Assembly: GCA_963804495.1 (NCBI GenBank)
Contig: CAWDQN010000002.1
Span: forward strand, 124,001-188,000
DNA: 64,000 nt
Source: Rhodovastum sp963804495
GTDB taxonomy: Bacteria > Pseudomonadota > Alphaproteobacteria > Acetobacterales > Acetobacteraceae
Reading direction: 5' to 3'
Shown here: piece by piece, positions 7,644 to 16,841 of the stretch
Position numbering within the stretch: the stretch's first letter is position 1
How the letters are laid out: the number at the start of each line of letters is the position of its first letter
Made by a program: the position numbers and the translations under genes
Notes under the pieces: model-generated
Database searches by the model: none
Told to the model about the DNA's origin: nothing
Seen by the model: the letters and a program-made list of their open reading frames with translations, nothing else

Positions 7644-9373
7644 TGGACCAGAAGCGTCTGTTCATGGCGATCGTCATCTCGATCGTGATTTTGGTGGTGT
7701 TCCAATTCCTGACGCCGCGTCCGCCACGTCCGGTGCCGCTGCCGGTCGATGCGGCGGTGCACCTGCAGACTCCGTCCGCGCCGCCGTCGGTGCCGGCGGC
7801 GGGCCAGGCCGTCGCCGGGCCGGCGGTGCCGAAGGAAGTGCCGCGCCTCAAGATCGACGGGCCCCGGGTGGCCGGCAGCATCAGCCTGCTCGGCGCCCGG
7901 CTCGACGACGTGGTGCTGCGCGACTACCGCGAGACCATCGAGAAATACAGCCCGCTGGTGCGGGTGCTGGAGCCGCGGTCCGACGCGCAGCCCTATTACG
8001 TGCAGTTCGGCTGGTCGGCCGGGCCGGGCACGCAGATCAAGCTGCCCGACAACGAAACCCTGTGGAGCGGTTCAGGCGACGTGACGCCGCAAAAGCCCGC
8101 GGTGCTGACCTGGGACAACGGCGAGGGCCAGATCTTCGAGATCACGATTGGCATCGACGACAACTACATGTTCCAGGTGCAGCAGCGGGTGCGCAACGAC
8201 GGCGGCCAACCGGTGTCGCTGTATCCGTGGTCGCGTATCCGCCGCGACTACACGCCGCCGGTCGCCGGTTATTACATTCTGCATGAGGGTCTGCTGGGCG
8301 TGCTGGGCGGCACATTGAAGGAGCAGACCTACGCGACGGTGAAATCGGACGGTGATAAGAAGGGCGGCGTGTCGTTCGAGAGCACCGGCGCCGGCGGCTG
8401 GGCCGGCATCACCGACAAATACTGGCTGGTGGCGCTGGTTCCCGACCAGACATCGACCGAAACCGCGGCCTTCCGCCACATTTCCGACCTGGGCCAGGAC
8501 CGATACCAGGTGGACTTCGTGGCCTCTACCCCGGAGACCATCGACCCCGGCGCCGAGGCGGTGGCCACCAGCCGGGCCTTCGCCGGCGCCAAGGAAGTGA
8601 ACCTGCTGGACCGCTATGAGAGCCGCGACAACATCAAGCTGTTTTCGTATTCGGTGGACTGGGGCTGGTTCTGGTTCCTGACCAAGCCGTTCTTCGTCGC
8701 GCTCGACTGGCTGTATTTTGCGTTCGGCAATTTCGGCGTGGCGATCATTGTCTTTACCTTCGCCGTTAAGCTGGTGTTCTTCCCGCTGGCCAACAAGTCG
8801 TACCGGTCGATGAGCAAGATGAAGCTGCTCGCGCCGAAAATGACCGCCCTGAAGGAGCAGTACAAGGACGACCCGGCCAAGCTGCAGGGCGCGATGATGG
8901 CGCTGTACAAGGCCGAAAAGGTCAACCCGGCCAGCGGCTGTCTGCCGATGTTCGTGCAGATTCCGGTGTTCTTCTCGCTCTACAAGGTGATCTTCATCAC
9001 CATCGAAATGCGCCAGGCGCCGTTCTTCGGCTGGATCCGCGACCTTTCGGCGGTCGATCCGACCAACGTGTTCAACCTGTTCGGCCTCATCCCGTTCGAT
9101 CCGGCCGCTTACTCGTCGCTCCTGCATCTCGGGGTCTGGCCGCTGATCATGGGCTTCACGATGTATTTCCAGCAGAAGCTGAACCCGCCGCCGCCCGACC
9201 CGGTGCAGGCGAAAATATTCCAGTGGATGCCGGTGATGTTCACGTTCATGCTGGCGAGCTTCCCGGCAGGGCTGGTGATTTACTGGACCACCAACAACCT
9301 GCTGACGATCGCCCAGCAATGGTTCATTCTCCGTCAGACCACCCTGGACAAACCCCGTCTGGCGCGAACCTGA
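7643..9373 (+). CDS. yidC: Membrane protein insertase YidC
   Basis: Inserts and folds inner-membrane proteins, alone or with SecYEG. The 576-residue product has the Gram-negative layout: N-terminal membrane segment (residues 5-22), a proline-rich linker, the large periplasmic beta domain, then five membrane segments with the conserved cytoplasmic hairpin region NKSYRSMSKMKLLAPKM. Motifs ASGCLPMFVQIPVFFSLYKV and YWTTNNLLTIAQQWFI are typical. The start ATG overlaps the yidD stop. Confidence 0.97.
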   Translation: MDQKRLFMAIVISIVILVVFQFLTPRPPRPVPLPVDAAVHLQTPSAPPSVPAAGQAVAGPAVPKEVPRLKIDGPRVAGSISLLGARLDDVVLRDYRETIEKYSPLVRVLEPRSDAQPYYVQFGWSAGPGTQIKLPDNETLWSGSGDVTPQKPAVLTWDNGEGQIFEITIGIDDNYMFQVQQRVRNDGGQPVSLYPWSRIRRDYTPPVAGYYILHEGLLGVLGGTLKEQTYATVKSDGDKKGGVSFESTGAGGWAGITDKYWLVALVPDQTSTETAAFRHISDLGQDRYQVDFVASTPETIDPGAEAVATSRAFAGAKEVNLLDRYESRDNIKLFSYSVDWGWFWFLTKPFFVALDWLYFAFGNFGVAIIVFTFAVKLVFFPLANKSYRSMSKMKLLAPKMTALKEQYKDDPAKLQGAMMALYKAEKVNPASGCLPMFVQIPVFFSLYKVIFITIEMRQAPFFGWIRDLSAVDPTNVFNLFGLIPFDPAAYSSLLHLGVWPLIMGFTMYFQQKLNPPPPDPVQAKIFQWMPVMFTFMLASFPAGLVIYWTTNNLLTIAQQWFILRQTTLDKPRLART

Positions 9374-9385
9374 CGTGCGGTGCGG

Positions 9386-9408
9386 GGTCCAGGTCAGAGC
9401 CCTGGACC
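9386..9408. repeat. Dispersed palindromic repeat, copy 3
   Basis: GGTCCAGGTCAGAGCCCTGG, followed by ACC, lies in the 56-base gap between yidC and engB. It is the reverse orientation of the dispersed core with one internal change. Confidence 0.7.
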
Positions 9409-9429
9409 TCCTCAACGCCCCGGCAAAAG

Positions 9430-10068
9430 ATGACCGCAGAAGAGCAAGCCGACTGGATCGAAGCCGGCCGCCGTTTGTTCGCCCAGGACTGCCGCTTCAT
9501 CCACGCCGCCCAGACCCTGGAGCAACTCCCCCCGGTCGGCGGACCGGAGCTGGCCTTCGCCGGGCGGTCCAACGTCGGCAAGTCCTCGCTGGTGAACGCG
9601 CTGACCGGACGACGGGCGCTTGCCCGCACCTCCGGCCAGCCCGGACGCACCCGTCAGCTCAATTTCTTCGATTTGGGCGGGCAGGTCGTGCTGGTGGACA
9701 TGCCCGGCTACGGTTACGCGGAGGCGGCCCGGCAGGTGAAAGAGGACTGGCAGGGGCTGATGTTCGAGTATCTGCGTGGTCGGCCCACCTTGCGGCGGGT
9801 CATGCTGCTGCTCGATGCCCGCATCGAGATCAAGGAGTCCGACGGCGCGGTGATGGATCTGCTTGACCGTGCCGCGGTGACCTACCAGCTCGTGCTGACC
9901 AAGGCCGACGCGGTGAAGCCGCCGGCCCTGGCGCGCAAGCAGGCTGAGGTTGCGGCGCTGGCCCGGCAGCATCCGGCGGCGCATATGGAGGTGCTGGTTA
10001 CCAGCAGCGATACCGGCACTGGTATTCCCGCGTTGCGGGCAACGTTGGCGGAACTGGCGCAGGGGTGA
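9430..10068 (+). CDS. engB: Ribosome biogenesis GTP-binding protein EngB/YsxC
   Basis: Essential GTPase for large-subunit assembly. The chosen ATG at 9430 gives 212 residues with P-loop GRSNVGKSSLVNAL, switch region SGQPGRTRQLNFF, G3 motif DMPGYGYA and G4 TKAD. The frame is open upstream through the end of yidC, but the family begins near MTAEEQADW. A repeat copy separates it from yidC, and two more copies follow it before argB. Confidence 0.96.
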   Translation: MTAEEQADWIEAGRRLFAQDCRFIHAAQTLEQLPPVGGPELAFAGRSNVGKSSLVNALTGRRALARTSGQPGRTRQLNFFDLGGQVVLVDMPGYGYAEAARQVKEDWQGLMFEYLRGRPTLRRVMLLLDARIEIKESDGAVMDLLDRAAVTYQLVLTKADAVKPPALARKQAEVAALARQHPAAHMEVLVTSSDTGTGIPALRATLAELAQG

Positions 10069-10260
10069 AGGAAGGCCAGGGGCTCTGTCCCTGGACCCTC
10101 CGCCGCGCGAAGCGCGCCTGCGGCGCGACGGCCGGGAGGTCCTTTGAACCCATGACAATTGACTAAAGTGGCGGGATCCAGACGGCCACTGCCCGTCGCG
10201 CCGGAGGCGCGCTTCGCGCGACGGCGGGTCCACGGCAGAGCCCAGGCCTTCCTTTCTTGA
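10069..10260. repeat. Two oppositely oriented repeat copies between engB and argB
   Basis: The 240-base gap carries a forward copy (about 10069-10150: GGCCAGGGGCTCTGTCCCTG, then CGAAGCGCGCC-rich stems) and an inverted copy (about 10192-10258: GCGCGCTTCGCGCGACGG, then GGGTCCACGGCAGAGCCC). Together they form a long inverted repeat around a short AT-richer centre (ATGACAATTGACTAAAG). Confidence 0.65.
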
Positions 10261-10311
10261 CCAAGCCCCAGCCCCGCCCCAAAACGCCCCAGCCACGCAA
10301 GGACCCGCAGC

Positions 10312-11229
10312 ATGAGCGACAGCACCACGCCACCCGCGCCAGCGGCGCGGCAGGCCGCCGAGGAACAGGCCGAAGTCCTGGCCCATGCCCTGCCGTTCCT
10401 GCGCCGCTATGCAGGCGCCACCATCGTGGTGAAATACGGCGGCCACGCCATGGGCGAGGAGCATTTGGCCGATATGTTCGGCCGCGACATCGCGTTGCTC
10501 AAGCAGGTCGGCGTCAACCCGGTCGTGGTGCATGGCGGCGGGCCGCAGATCAACGCCATGCTGAAGCGCCTGGCCATCCAGTCGACCTTCGTCGACGGCT
10601 TGCGGGTGACCGACGAGCCCATGGTGGAAGTGGTGGAGATGGTGCTGGCGGGCACCGTCAACAAACGCGTGGCCGGGCTGATCAACAATGCCGGCGCCCT
10701 GGCGGTGGGCATTTGCGGCAAGGACGGCGGGCTGATCCGCGCCCGCAAGCTGACCCGCACGAAAAAAGACCCCGGCAGCAACATCGAGAGCGTGCTCGAC
10801 CTCGGGTTTGTGGGTGAGCCCGAGCATGTCGATGTGCGGGTGATCCATGCCCTGACCGGGGCGGGGTTGATCCCGGTGATCGCCCCGGTGGGCGTAGGTG
10901 TCCACGGGCAGACCTACAACATCAACGCCGACACCGTGGCAGGCGCGATCGCCGGCGCCTTGTCGGCGACGCGCCTGCTGATGCTGACCGACGTGCCAGG
11001 CGTGCTGGACGGCGACCGCAAGCTTATCCCCGAAATGACGGTTGCCGATGTCGAGCGCGGCATTGCCAGCGGCATGATCACCGGCGGCATGATCCCGAAA
11101 GTGGAGTGTTGCGCCGATGCGGTGCGCTCCGGCGCAAAGGGCGCGGTCATTCTGGACGGCCGCCAGCCGCATGCCTGCCTGCTGGAGCTGTTCACCGAAG
11201 GCGGCATCGGCACGATTATCCGGGCCTGA
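10312..11229 (+). CDS. argB: Acetylglutamate kinase
   Basis: Second enzyme of arginine biosynthesis: phosphorylates N-acetyl-L-glutamate with ATP. The 305-residue product has VVKYGGHAM at the nucleotide-binding start, HGGGPQI (substrate loop), and TDVPGVLDGD near the ATP site. The N-terminal extension before LPFLRRYAG resembles the arginine-sensitive hexameric ArgB class, so feedback inhibition by arginine is likely (inference). Start ATG follows CCGCAGC; the nearest GGA-type site is AAGGACCCGCAGC. Confidence 0.96.
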   Translation: MSDSTTPPAPAARQAAEEQAEVLAHALPFLRRYAGATIVVKYGGHAMGEEHLADMFGRDIALLKQVGVNPVVVHGGGPQINAMLKRLAIQSTFVDGLRVTDEPMVEVVEMVLAGTVNKRVAGLINNAGALAVGICGKDGGLIRARKLTRTKKDPGSNIESVLDLGFVGEPEHVDVRVIHALTGAGLIPVIAPVGVGVHGQTYNINADTVAGAIAGALSATRLLMLTDVPGVLDGDRKLIPEMTVADVERGIASGMITGGMIPKVECCADAVRSGAKGAVILDGRQPHACLLELFTEGGIGTIIRA

Positions 11230-11267
11230 CCGGCATCCGGGCCTGACTTTGCGCCCGAACGGGGCGG

Positions 11268-12524
11268 CTATCGCCCGGTGCGCATCAGAAACTCGATCTG
11301 CCAGCGCATCTCCTGCACGGCGAGTGGGAAGATGCCATCGGGGCCGCCGCGCAGCACATAGGCGGGCGGGGTTCGGGCCAGCAGCGTCTGCAGCGGGCCG
11401 GCCACCTGCATGGAAAACCCGGCCCGCCACACCAGGCTCACCAGCGCCTTGCCGCTGCGCAGCGTGGCGGCGCGCTCCACCACCGCGGCCGGCACCTTTG
11501 CCGCTACCGCCAGCAGGGCCGTGGCCATTCGTACTTCGCCACGCCGCACCGTGGCGAGCAGCGTCGCTTCGTCCAGCGCGACGTTTTCGGCCAGCGCCCA
11601 GGCTTCCGCCATGGCCTCGTCCATGTTCGGCACAAACGACGGCCCGGTGGGCCGGGCGCGCTGCAGCCGCCCTTGCAGCTGGCGTTTCAACTCCGCAGCG
11701 AGGGCGCGCGGCAGGTCGGCGCGGCTGGCCAACTCGTCCAGCAGGTGGGTGGCCACGATGTCCGACAGGGCGCAGGCGGCTGCCGCCGTAAGATGCGGCC
11801 GGCGGACCAGGGGGGCATGCCAGTCGGTCCGCTCGGCGGCGATCGCAATCAATCGGTCCAGCGTGGCCTCGCGGATGGCGGCCGAGCGGTTTTCCAGCAA
11901 GGCGGCGATGGCGGCGGTGTCGGCGCCCGCGGCGATGGCGTCAGACAATGTCTCGTTCAGGCCGGCGCGGCCGGCGACCGCGCTGGCGGTCGCCGCGTGC
12001 GGGGCGTCCAACAGCAGCGTGAGCAGATCCTCGGTGGTCAGCAGCGGCGACAGCCGGATGACCGGCTCGCTCACCGGCACCGCGCTGTCGTGCGCCAGCC
12101 GCAGGATCAGGTCGCGCGGCGCTTGCGGCATCTCCTTCACCACCTCGGCGATGGTGGCGCGCACGCGCACCGCTTCGTCCTCGACCAGCTCGGCCAGCAC
12201 CTGTAGCGCATGCATCTGCAGCCGGTCGCGCTCGGCGGTTTGCAGGCTGGGCAACAGGTTGGACAGCTTGCGCGCCAGCAGGGCGCGAACGCGTTCGTCT
12301 CGGTCGCCGGCGAGGATGCGATCGGCGCCGGCCGTTGCCGCGGTGTTCAGCGCCACCGCGGCACGCACCGTCAGCGCCGTGTCGGCGGCCAGCGTCGCCA
12401 GCAGATCGGGCGCTGACTCCGGGCACGCCGCCAGGCGCACGCGGGTGGCCTCGTCGGACTGCGTCTCGTCGCCACCGCGCGCTTCCGGCGCCGTGATGGC
12501 GGGAGGTTGCGCGAACCGGGTCAC
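11268..12524 (-). CDS. DUF2336 domain protein
   Basis: Conserved alphaproteobacterial protein of unknown function, 418 residues from a GTG at 12524. The sequence is almost all alpha-helical with HEAT-like repeats (for example RVRALLARKLSNLLPSL, RVRATIAEVVKEMP, NRSAAIREATLDRLIAIA), which is the DUF2336 pattern. The GTG overlaps the stop of the upstream diguanylate cyclase (GTGA), so the two are translated together. This suggests a role downstream of c-di-GMP signalling, but nothing in the sequence proves it. No signal peptide or membrane segment is seen. Confidence 0.8.
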   Translation of the reverse strand: MTRFAQPPAITAPEARGGDETQSDEATRVRLAACPESAPDLLATLAADTALTVRAAVALNTAATAGADRILAGDRDERVRALLARKLSNLLPSLQTAERDRLQMHALQVLAELVEDEAVRVRATIAEVVKEMPQAPRDLILRLAHDSAVPVSEPVIRLSPLLTTEDLLTLLLDAPHAATASAVAGRAGLNETLSDAIAAGADTAAIAALLENRSAAIREATLDRLIAIAAERTDWHAPLVRRPHLTAAAACALSDIVATHLLDELASRADLPRALAAELKRQLQGRLQRARPTGPSFVPNMDEAMAEAWALAENVALDEATLLATVRRGEVRMATALLAVAAKVPAAVVERAATLRSGKALVSLVWRAGFSMQVAGPLQTLLARTPPAYVLRGGPDGIFPLAVQEMRWQIEFLMRTGR

Positions 12525-14002
12525 GAATCCTCCGCGTGAGCGACCCGCCAATGACCGCGACCGTTGCGCTTGACCTGATACATCGCCTGGTCGGCCCGGT
12601 GCAGCAGCGTTTCGATGTCCTCGCCGCGGGTGGGCCAGCGGGTAGCGATGCCGATCGACAGGGTCAGCTTCACCTCGGTGCCCTCGGTCAACGAGGCCAG
12701 CGCGCGCGGCCCGGCGATGCGCAGGTGCTCGGCGCGCTCGGCGGCGGAAAGGTCGTCCGCGCCGTCGAGCCACATGGCGAATTCGTCGCCGCCGAGCCGT
12801 GCCACCAGGTCGGTCGGCCGGACGGTGTCGCGCAGCAGGGTGGCGACCACGCACAGCGCCGTGTCGCCCGCCTCGTGGCCGCGCAGGTCGTTGAGCTTCT
12901 TAAAGTGGTCGAGGTCGGCGAACATCAGCGTCCCGGGCAGCCCTTCGCGGTTCAGCCGGTCGAGCCGGCGCCCCATCTCGTCCATGAAGGCGCGGCGATT
13001 GAGCAGCCCGGTCAGCGGGTCGGTGCGGGCCTGCCGCGCCATTTCCCGCTGGATGCTGTCGTGGTCGAGGATCACCCGGATGATCCCGCCGGACGAGGAT
13101 GCCAGAAGGGCTTCCTCGTGGTCCCAGTCGCGGCTGCCGGGCGCGCGCCACAAGGCCAGCCCGGTCTGTTCGGCGAACCTTGTCCGGCTGCTGCAGACCA
13201 GCACCTTGCGCCCGTCCGGCGCCATCCTCACCAGCGGGTCGGCGTTGTCGCTCTGCAGCAGGGTGAAGGCGGTGGGCAGGACCGCGTCCAGGCAACTGCC
13301 GGTCTGATACAGTACACCGGGCCGGCCGCCGTCGCCCAGCACATCGAGCACAGCCGCGCCCTCGGCGCCGAGCGCGGTGGTCAGAGACGTTAGCGCTGCC
13401 TCCATCATTTTCGGGGCCAGCACTTCCTGGCGCATGCGCCACAGGATGTGGTCGAGCACTTCGCCGCGCCGCAGGGCCGCGGCCACGGCCGTATCGTGGC
13501 CGTCCTGCTCGGTGGTGTCCTGGCCGATGCCGCGGGCGCCCGTGATGCGCCCCTGTGCGTCGGTCAGCGGGGCGGCGGCGAAGGCCAGACAGGTGCTGCT
13601 GCCGTCCGGCCGCTTCAGCCACGCCCTGCGGCGACGCACCGGACTGGTGGGGCGGAACGGGTTGAAGCCGGTGCCGCCGCCGGACTCGGCCAGCAGCAGC
13701 TCCGCCGGCTGGCCCAGCAGCGTCGCCGCCGGCCAGCCCAGCACTATCGTAGGGGAGACGAACACGAAGCGGCCCCAGGTATCGGTTTCAAAGCTGAAAT
13801 CGGCGGCCAGGGTCACCAGATCGCGCCAGCGGTTGCGGCTGTCCAGCAGCGCGCCGCACAGCTTGTCGCCGATTGGCCCGGGGTTGGCGTGCGCAAGCGG
13901 CGGCACGGATGCCGGTACTTCCGGTGTCACGACCTCAGGCGTGGCGGCGAGCCGGGCCTCGACGTTCCGAGAAGGGTCGCATTTGCTGGACGCCCGTTTC
14001 AT
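12521..14002 (-). CDS. PAS/GGDEF diguanylate cyclase
   Basis: Predicted cyclic di-GMP synthase. From ATG 14002 the 493-residue product has an N-terminal PAS-like domain (about residues 50-165, DFSFETDTWGRFVFVSPTI), a middle GAF-like region and a C-terminal GGDEF domain beginning at ARTDPLTGLLNRRAFM. The catalytic motif GGDEF is intact, and an RPTD inhibitory site lies five residues before it, so product inhibition is expected. No membrane segment, so a soluble sensor. The start is uncertain: in-frame ATGs at 14026 and 14086 also exist and none has a strong Shine-Dalgarno. Confidence 0.88.
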   Translation of the reverse strand: MKRASSKCDPSRNVEARLAATPEVVTPEVPASVPPLAHANPGPIGDKLCGALLDSRNRWRDLVTLAADFSFETDTWGRFVFVSPTIVLGWPAATLLGQPAELLLAESGGGTGFNPFRPTSPVRRRRAWLKRPDGSSTCLAFAAAPLTDAQGRITGARGIGQDTTEQDGHDTAVAAALRRGEVLDHILWRMRQEVLAPKMMEAALTSLTTALGAEGAAVLDVLGDGGRPGVLYQTGSCLDAVLPTAFTLLQSDNADPLVRMAPDGRKVLVCSSRTRFAEQTGLALWRAPGSRDWDHEEALLASSSGGIIRVILDHDSIQREMARQARTDPLTGLLNRRAFMDEMGRRLDRLNREGLPGTLMFADLDHFKKLNDLRGHEAGDTALCVVATLLRDTVRPTDLVARLGGDEFAMWLDGADDLSAAERAEHLRIAGPRALASLTEGTEVKLTLSIGIATRWPTRGEDIETLLHRADQAMYQVKRNGRGHWRVAHAEDS

Positions 14003-14300
14003 GGTGTGCCGAAACCCCCGATGCATGCCGCCCGATGCGTCCCGGAGACGGCACAACGCCAAGTCCGGGCCGTCGGCGCGGTACATGACAATTCTAAGGT
14101 ATCGAGCGTAAATGCCGGGTTATCGGTTCCGCTTCGGCGCCGCTGCCAGCGCTCCCGTTCGGCGCAATTGACACCACTCTGGCGGCTGCGCATGGTCCCC
14201 TGGCATCAGCCGCGCCCGCCGGTCGGCACGCGCGGGCCGCCTAATGACCTGCATTGATGTCCACATCCGCGCATGCCGCGCCGGGGGAGTTGCCGCCGCT

Positions 14301-15140
14301 ATGACCGATCACCCGCTCCAAGCTACGATCGAGGCCTTGTGGGAGCGCCGCGAACAGATTGGTTCCGCGACCGAAGGCGAGCCGCGCGCCGCCGTCGAAC
14401 AGGCGCTGGCGCTGCTCGACAGTGGCGAGCTGCGGGTGGCCGAGCCGACTGGTCAAGGTTGGCGCGTCAACGAGTGGCTGAAGATGGCCGTCCTGCTTTC
14501 GTTCCGACTGCAGGATTCCGCGCTCGTGCCCGGTGCCGGCGGGGCGCCGGTGTGGGACAAGGTGGCGATGAAGTTCGCCGGCTGGGACGCCCAGCGCTTT
14601 CAGCAGGCCGGGTTCCGCGCCGTGCCCGGGGCGGTGGTGCGGCGCAGCGCCTATGTGGCGCCCGGCGTCGTGCTGATGCCCTCGTTCGTCAATGTCGGCG
14701 CCTATGTCGATCGCGGCACCATGGTGGATACCTGGGTCACCGTCGGCAGCTGCGCGCAGATCGGGCGGAACTGCCACCTGTCCGGCGGGGTCGGCATCGG
14801 CGGCGTGCTGGAGCCGCTGCAGGCCGCCCCGGTCATCATCGAGGACGATTGCTTCATCGGCGCCCGCTCCGAGGTGGTCGAGGGGGTGATCGTCGAGCGC
14901 GGCGCGGTGCTGTCGATGGGCGTGTTCATCAGCGCCAGCACCAAAGTGGTCGACCGCACCACCGGCGAGGTGTTCCTCGGCCGGGTGCCGGCCTATTCGG
15001 TGGTGGTGCCGGGCAGCCTGCCCGGCAAGCCGTTTCCGGACGGTTCGCCCGGCCCGTCGCTGTCCTGCGCCGTCATCGTCAAGCGGGTGGACGAACGCAC
15101 GCGGGCGAAAACCTCCATCAACGAGTTGCTCCGGGATTGA
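14301..15140 (+). CDS. dapD: 2,3,4,5-tetrahydropyridine-2,6-dicarboxylate N-succinyltransferase
   Basis: Lysine/diaminopimelate pathway enzyme that succinylates tetrahydrodipicolinate. The 279-residue product shows the left-handed beta-helix hexapeptide repeats (VLMPSFVNVGAYVDRGTM, then IGRNCHLSGGVGIGGVLEP) and the C-terminal FLGRVPAYSVVVPGS. ATG 14301 is chosen because it gives MTDHPLQATIEALWERR, the family N-terminus; an ATG at 14244 would add 19 unrelated residues. The stop overlaps the dapE start. Confidence 0.96.
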   Translation: MTDHPLQATIEALWERREQIGSATEGEPRAAVEQALALLDSGELRVAEPTGQGWRVNEWLKMAVLLSFRLQDSALVPGAGGAPVWDKVAMKFAGWDAQRFQQAGFRAVPGAVVRRSAYVAPGVVLMPSFVNVGAYVDRGTMVDTWVTVGSCAQIGRNCHLSGGVGIGGVLEPLQAAPVIIEDDCFIGARSEVVEGVIVERGAVLSMGVFISASTKVVDRTTGEVFLGRVPAYSVVVPGSLPGKPFPDGSPGPSLSCAVIVKRVDERTRAKTSINELLRD

Positions 15141-16258
15141 CCACCGATCCGCTCCCGCTGGCGCAGGCACTGATTCGCTGCGCTTCCGTCACGCCTGCCG
15201 ACGCGGGCGCCCAAGCCGTGCTCGCCGCCGCGCTGGAAGGGCTCGGCTTTACCGTGACGCGCCTGCGTTTCGGCGACATCGAGAACCTGTATGCGCGGAT
15301 CGGCACCGCCGGTCCGCATCTGTGCTTCGCCGGCCACACCGACGTGGTGCCGGCCGGGGCCGGCGCGTGGACCGCGGCGCCGTTTGCCGGCGAGCTGCGT
15401 GACGGCGTGCTGTACGGCCGCGGCGCCTGCGACATGAAGGGCGCGATCGCCGCTTTCGTGGCCGGCTGCGCGGCGTATCTGCAATCAGGCCCGCCGCGCG
15501 GGTCGATCAGCCTGTTGATCACCGGCGACGAGGAAGGCCCGGGGCTCGACGGCACCGTGCGCGTGCTGGAGTGGATGAAAGCGAACTGCGAGGTGCCGGA
15601 TTTCTGCCTGGTCGGCGAGCCGACCAATCCTCATCGGCTGGGCGAGGTGATCAAGATCGGCCGGCGCGGCAGCCTGAATGCGCGCATCACGGTGCATGGC
15701 GTTCAGGGCCACGCAGCCTATCCGCAGCGGGCCGACAATCCGGTACACCGGCTGCTGCGCGCCCTGGCGGCGCTGACCGCGGCGCCGCTGGATGCAGGCA
15801 CCGACTGGTTCGGGCCCTCGACGTTGCAGGTCACCAGCATCGATGTCGGCAACCCGGCGACCAACATCATTCCCGCCGCGGCCCGGGCGATGCTCAACAT
15901 TCGTTTCAATGACCGCCACAGCAGCGCGTCGCTGACCGCCTGGCTGCGCGCGGCGCTGGCTCAGCACGCCGAGCGCTTCGACCTCGACGTGGCGGTCAGC
16001 GGCGAAAGTTTTCTTACCCAACCCGGGCCGGCGGTGGCGCGGCTGCAGGCGGCGGTGCGCGCGGTGACCGGGCTGGAGCCGGCGCTCGACACCGGCGGCG
16101 GGATTTCGGATGCGCGGGTCATCACCCGGCTCTGCCCGGTGGCCGAGTTCGGCCTGGTCGGCCGCACCATGCACCAGGTCGACGAATGCGTGCCGGTCGC
16201 CGAGCTGCACGAACTCGCACGCATCTACCACGCCGTGATCGCGACGTTCCTGCCATGA
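15137..16258 (+). CDS. dapE: Succinyl-diaminopimelate desuccinylase
   Basis: Zinc-dependent M20 peptidase-family enzyme that removes succinate to give LL-diaminopimelate. Metal and catalytic residues are visible in FAGHTDVVPAG, GACDMKGAIAAF and TGDEEGPG; the C-terminal MHQVDECVP completes the site. The start is taken as TTG at 15137, overlapping the dapD stop (TTGA), because no ATG or GTG fits and the family begins at this point. This gives 373 residues, a normal length. Confidence 0.94.
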   Translation: MTTDPLPLAQALIRCASVTPADAGAQAVLAAALEGLGFTVTRLRFGDIENLYARIGTAGPHLCFAGHTDVVPAGAGAWTAAPFAGELRDGVLYGRGACDMKGAIAAFVAGCAAYLQSGPPRGSISLLITGDEEGPGLDGTVRVLEWMKANCEVPDFCLVGEPTNPHRLGEVIKIGRRGSLNARITVHGVQGHAAYPQRADNPVHRLLRALAALTAAPLDAGTDWFGPSTLQVTSIDVGNPATNIIPAAARAMLNIRFNDRHSSASLTAWLRAALAQHAERFDLDVAVSGESFLTQPGPAVARLQAAVRAVTGLEPALDTGGGISDARVITRLCPVAEFGLVGRTMHQVDECVPVAELHELARIYHAVIATFLP

Positions 16259-16268
16259 GGGCGCGCCG

Positions 16269-16841
16269 GTGAGCGGGCGAGCCGACCATGTGGTTCTGGG
16301 CGTCCTGCAACTCGCGCTGTTGCGGGCGGAGGGCATGCGGCAGTTCGGCGACAGCCGCGGGTGCTTCCTGAACAGCCTGGCGCCTCTGATTACCCTGCCG
16401 CTGGTCGGCGCGGTGCTTGCCGTGGCTTCAGGCGCCGGGCCGGACGATCTGGCGGCGCTGCTCGGCTCGCTGATCGGCCTGCTCGCCCCGCCGGTGCTGT
16501 CGGAGGCGATGGCACGGCTGTTCGGGCGCGAGCGGGAATGGCTGCGCTATGCCACCGCGTTCAACTGGTCGCGCTGGGCGCTGCTGCTGGCGGCCGGCGT
16601 GGCGTTGATGCTCATGGCCACGCTGGCCGCCGCGGGCCTGGGCGACCGGGAGGCGGTGGCACTGGGGCTGGCGGCGGTGCTGGTCTACAGCATCATGCTG
16701 GACTGGTTCATCGCCCGGGTTGGGCTGCGGCTGGCCTGGTGGCAGGCGGCCCTGGTCGTGCTTGTCGTCAATGTCGGCGCCGCGCTGCTATTTCTTGTGC
16801 CGCGCGTCCTGGCCGGGCTGCAGGGAGGAGTGATGTCATGA
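16269..16841 (+). CDS. Integral membrane protein of unknown function
   Basis: The 190-residue product from a GTG start has about five hydrophobic segments and no catalytic motif that I recognise. It starts 10 bases after dapE and overlaps the next gene by four bases (ATGA). It and the next protein resemble each other in length and in a segment combining an aromatic-rich F-N-W or W-N-W turn (YATAFNWSRW here, FITAWNWCNV in the neighbour), suggesting an old duplication and perhaps a heteromeric membrane complex. Confidence 0.75.
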   Translation: MSGRADHVVLGVLQLALLRAEGMRQFGDSRGCFLNSLAPLITLPLVGAVLAVASGAGPDDLAALLGSLIGLLAPPVLSEAMARLFGREREWLRYATAFNWSRWALLLAAGVALMLMATLAAAGLGDREAVALGLAAVLVYSIMLDWFIARVGLRLAWWQAALVVLVVNVGAALLFLVPRVLAGLQGGVMS

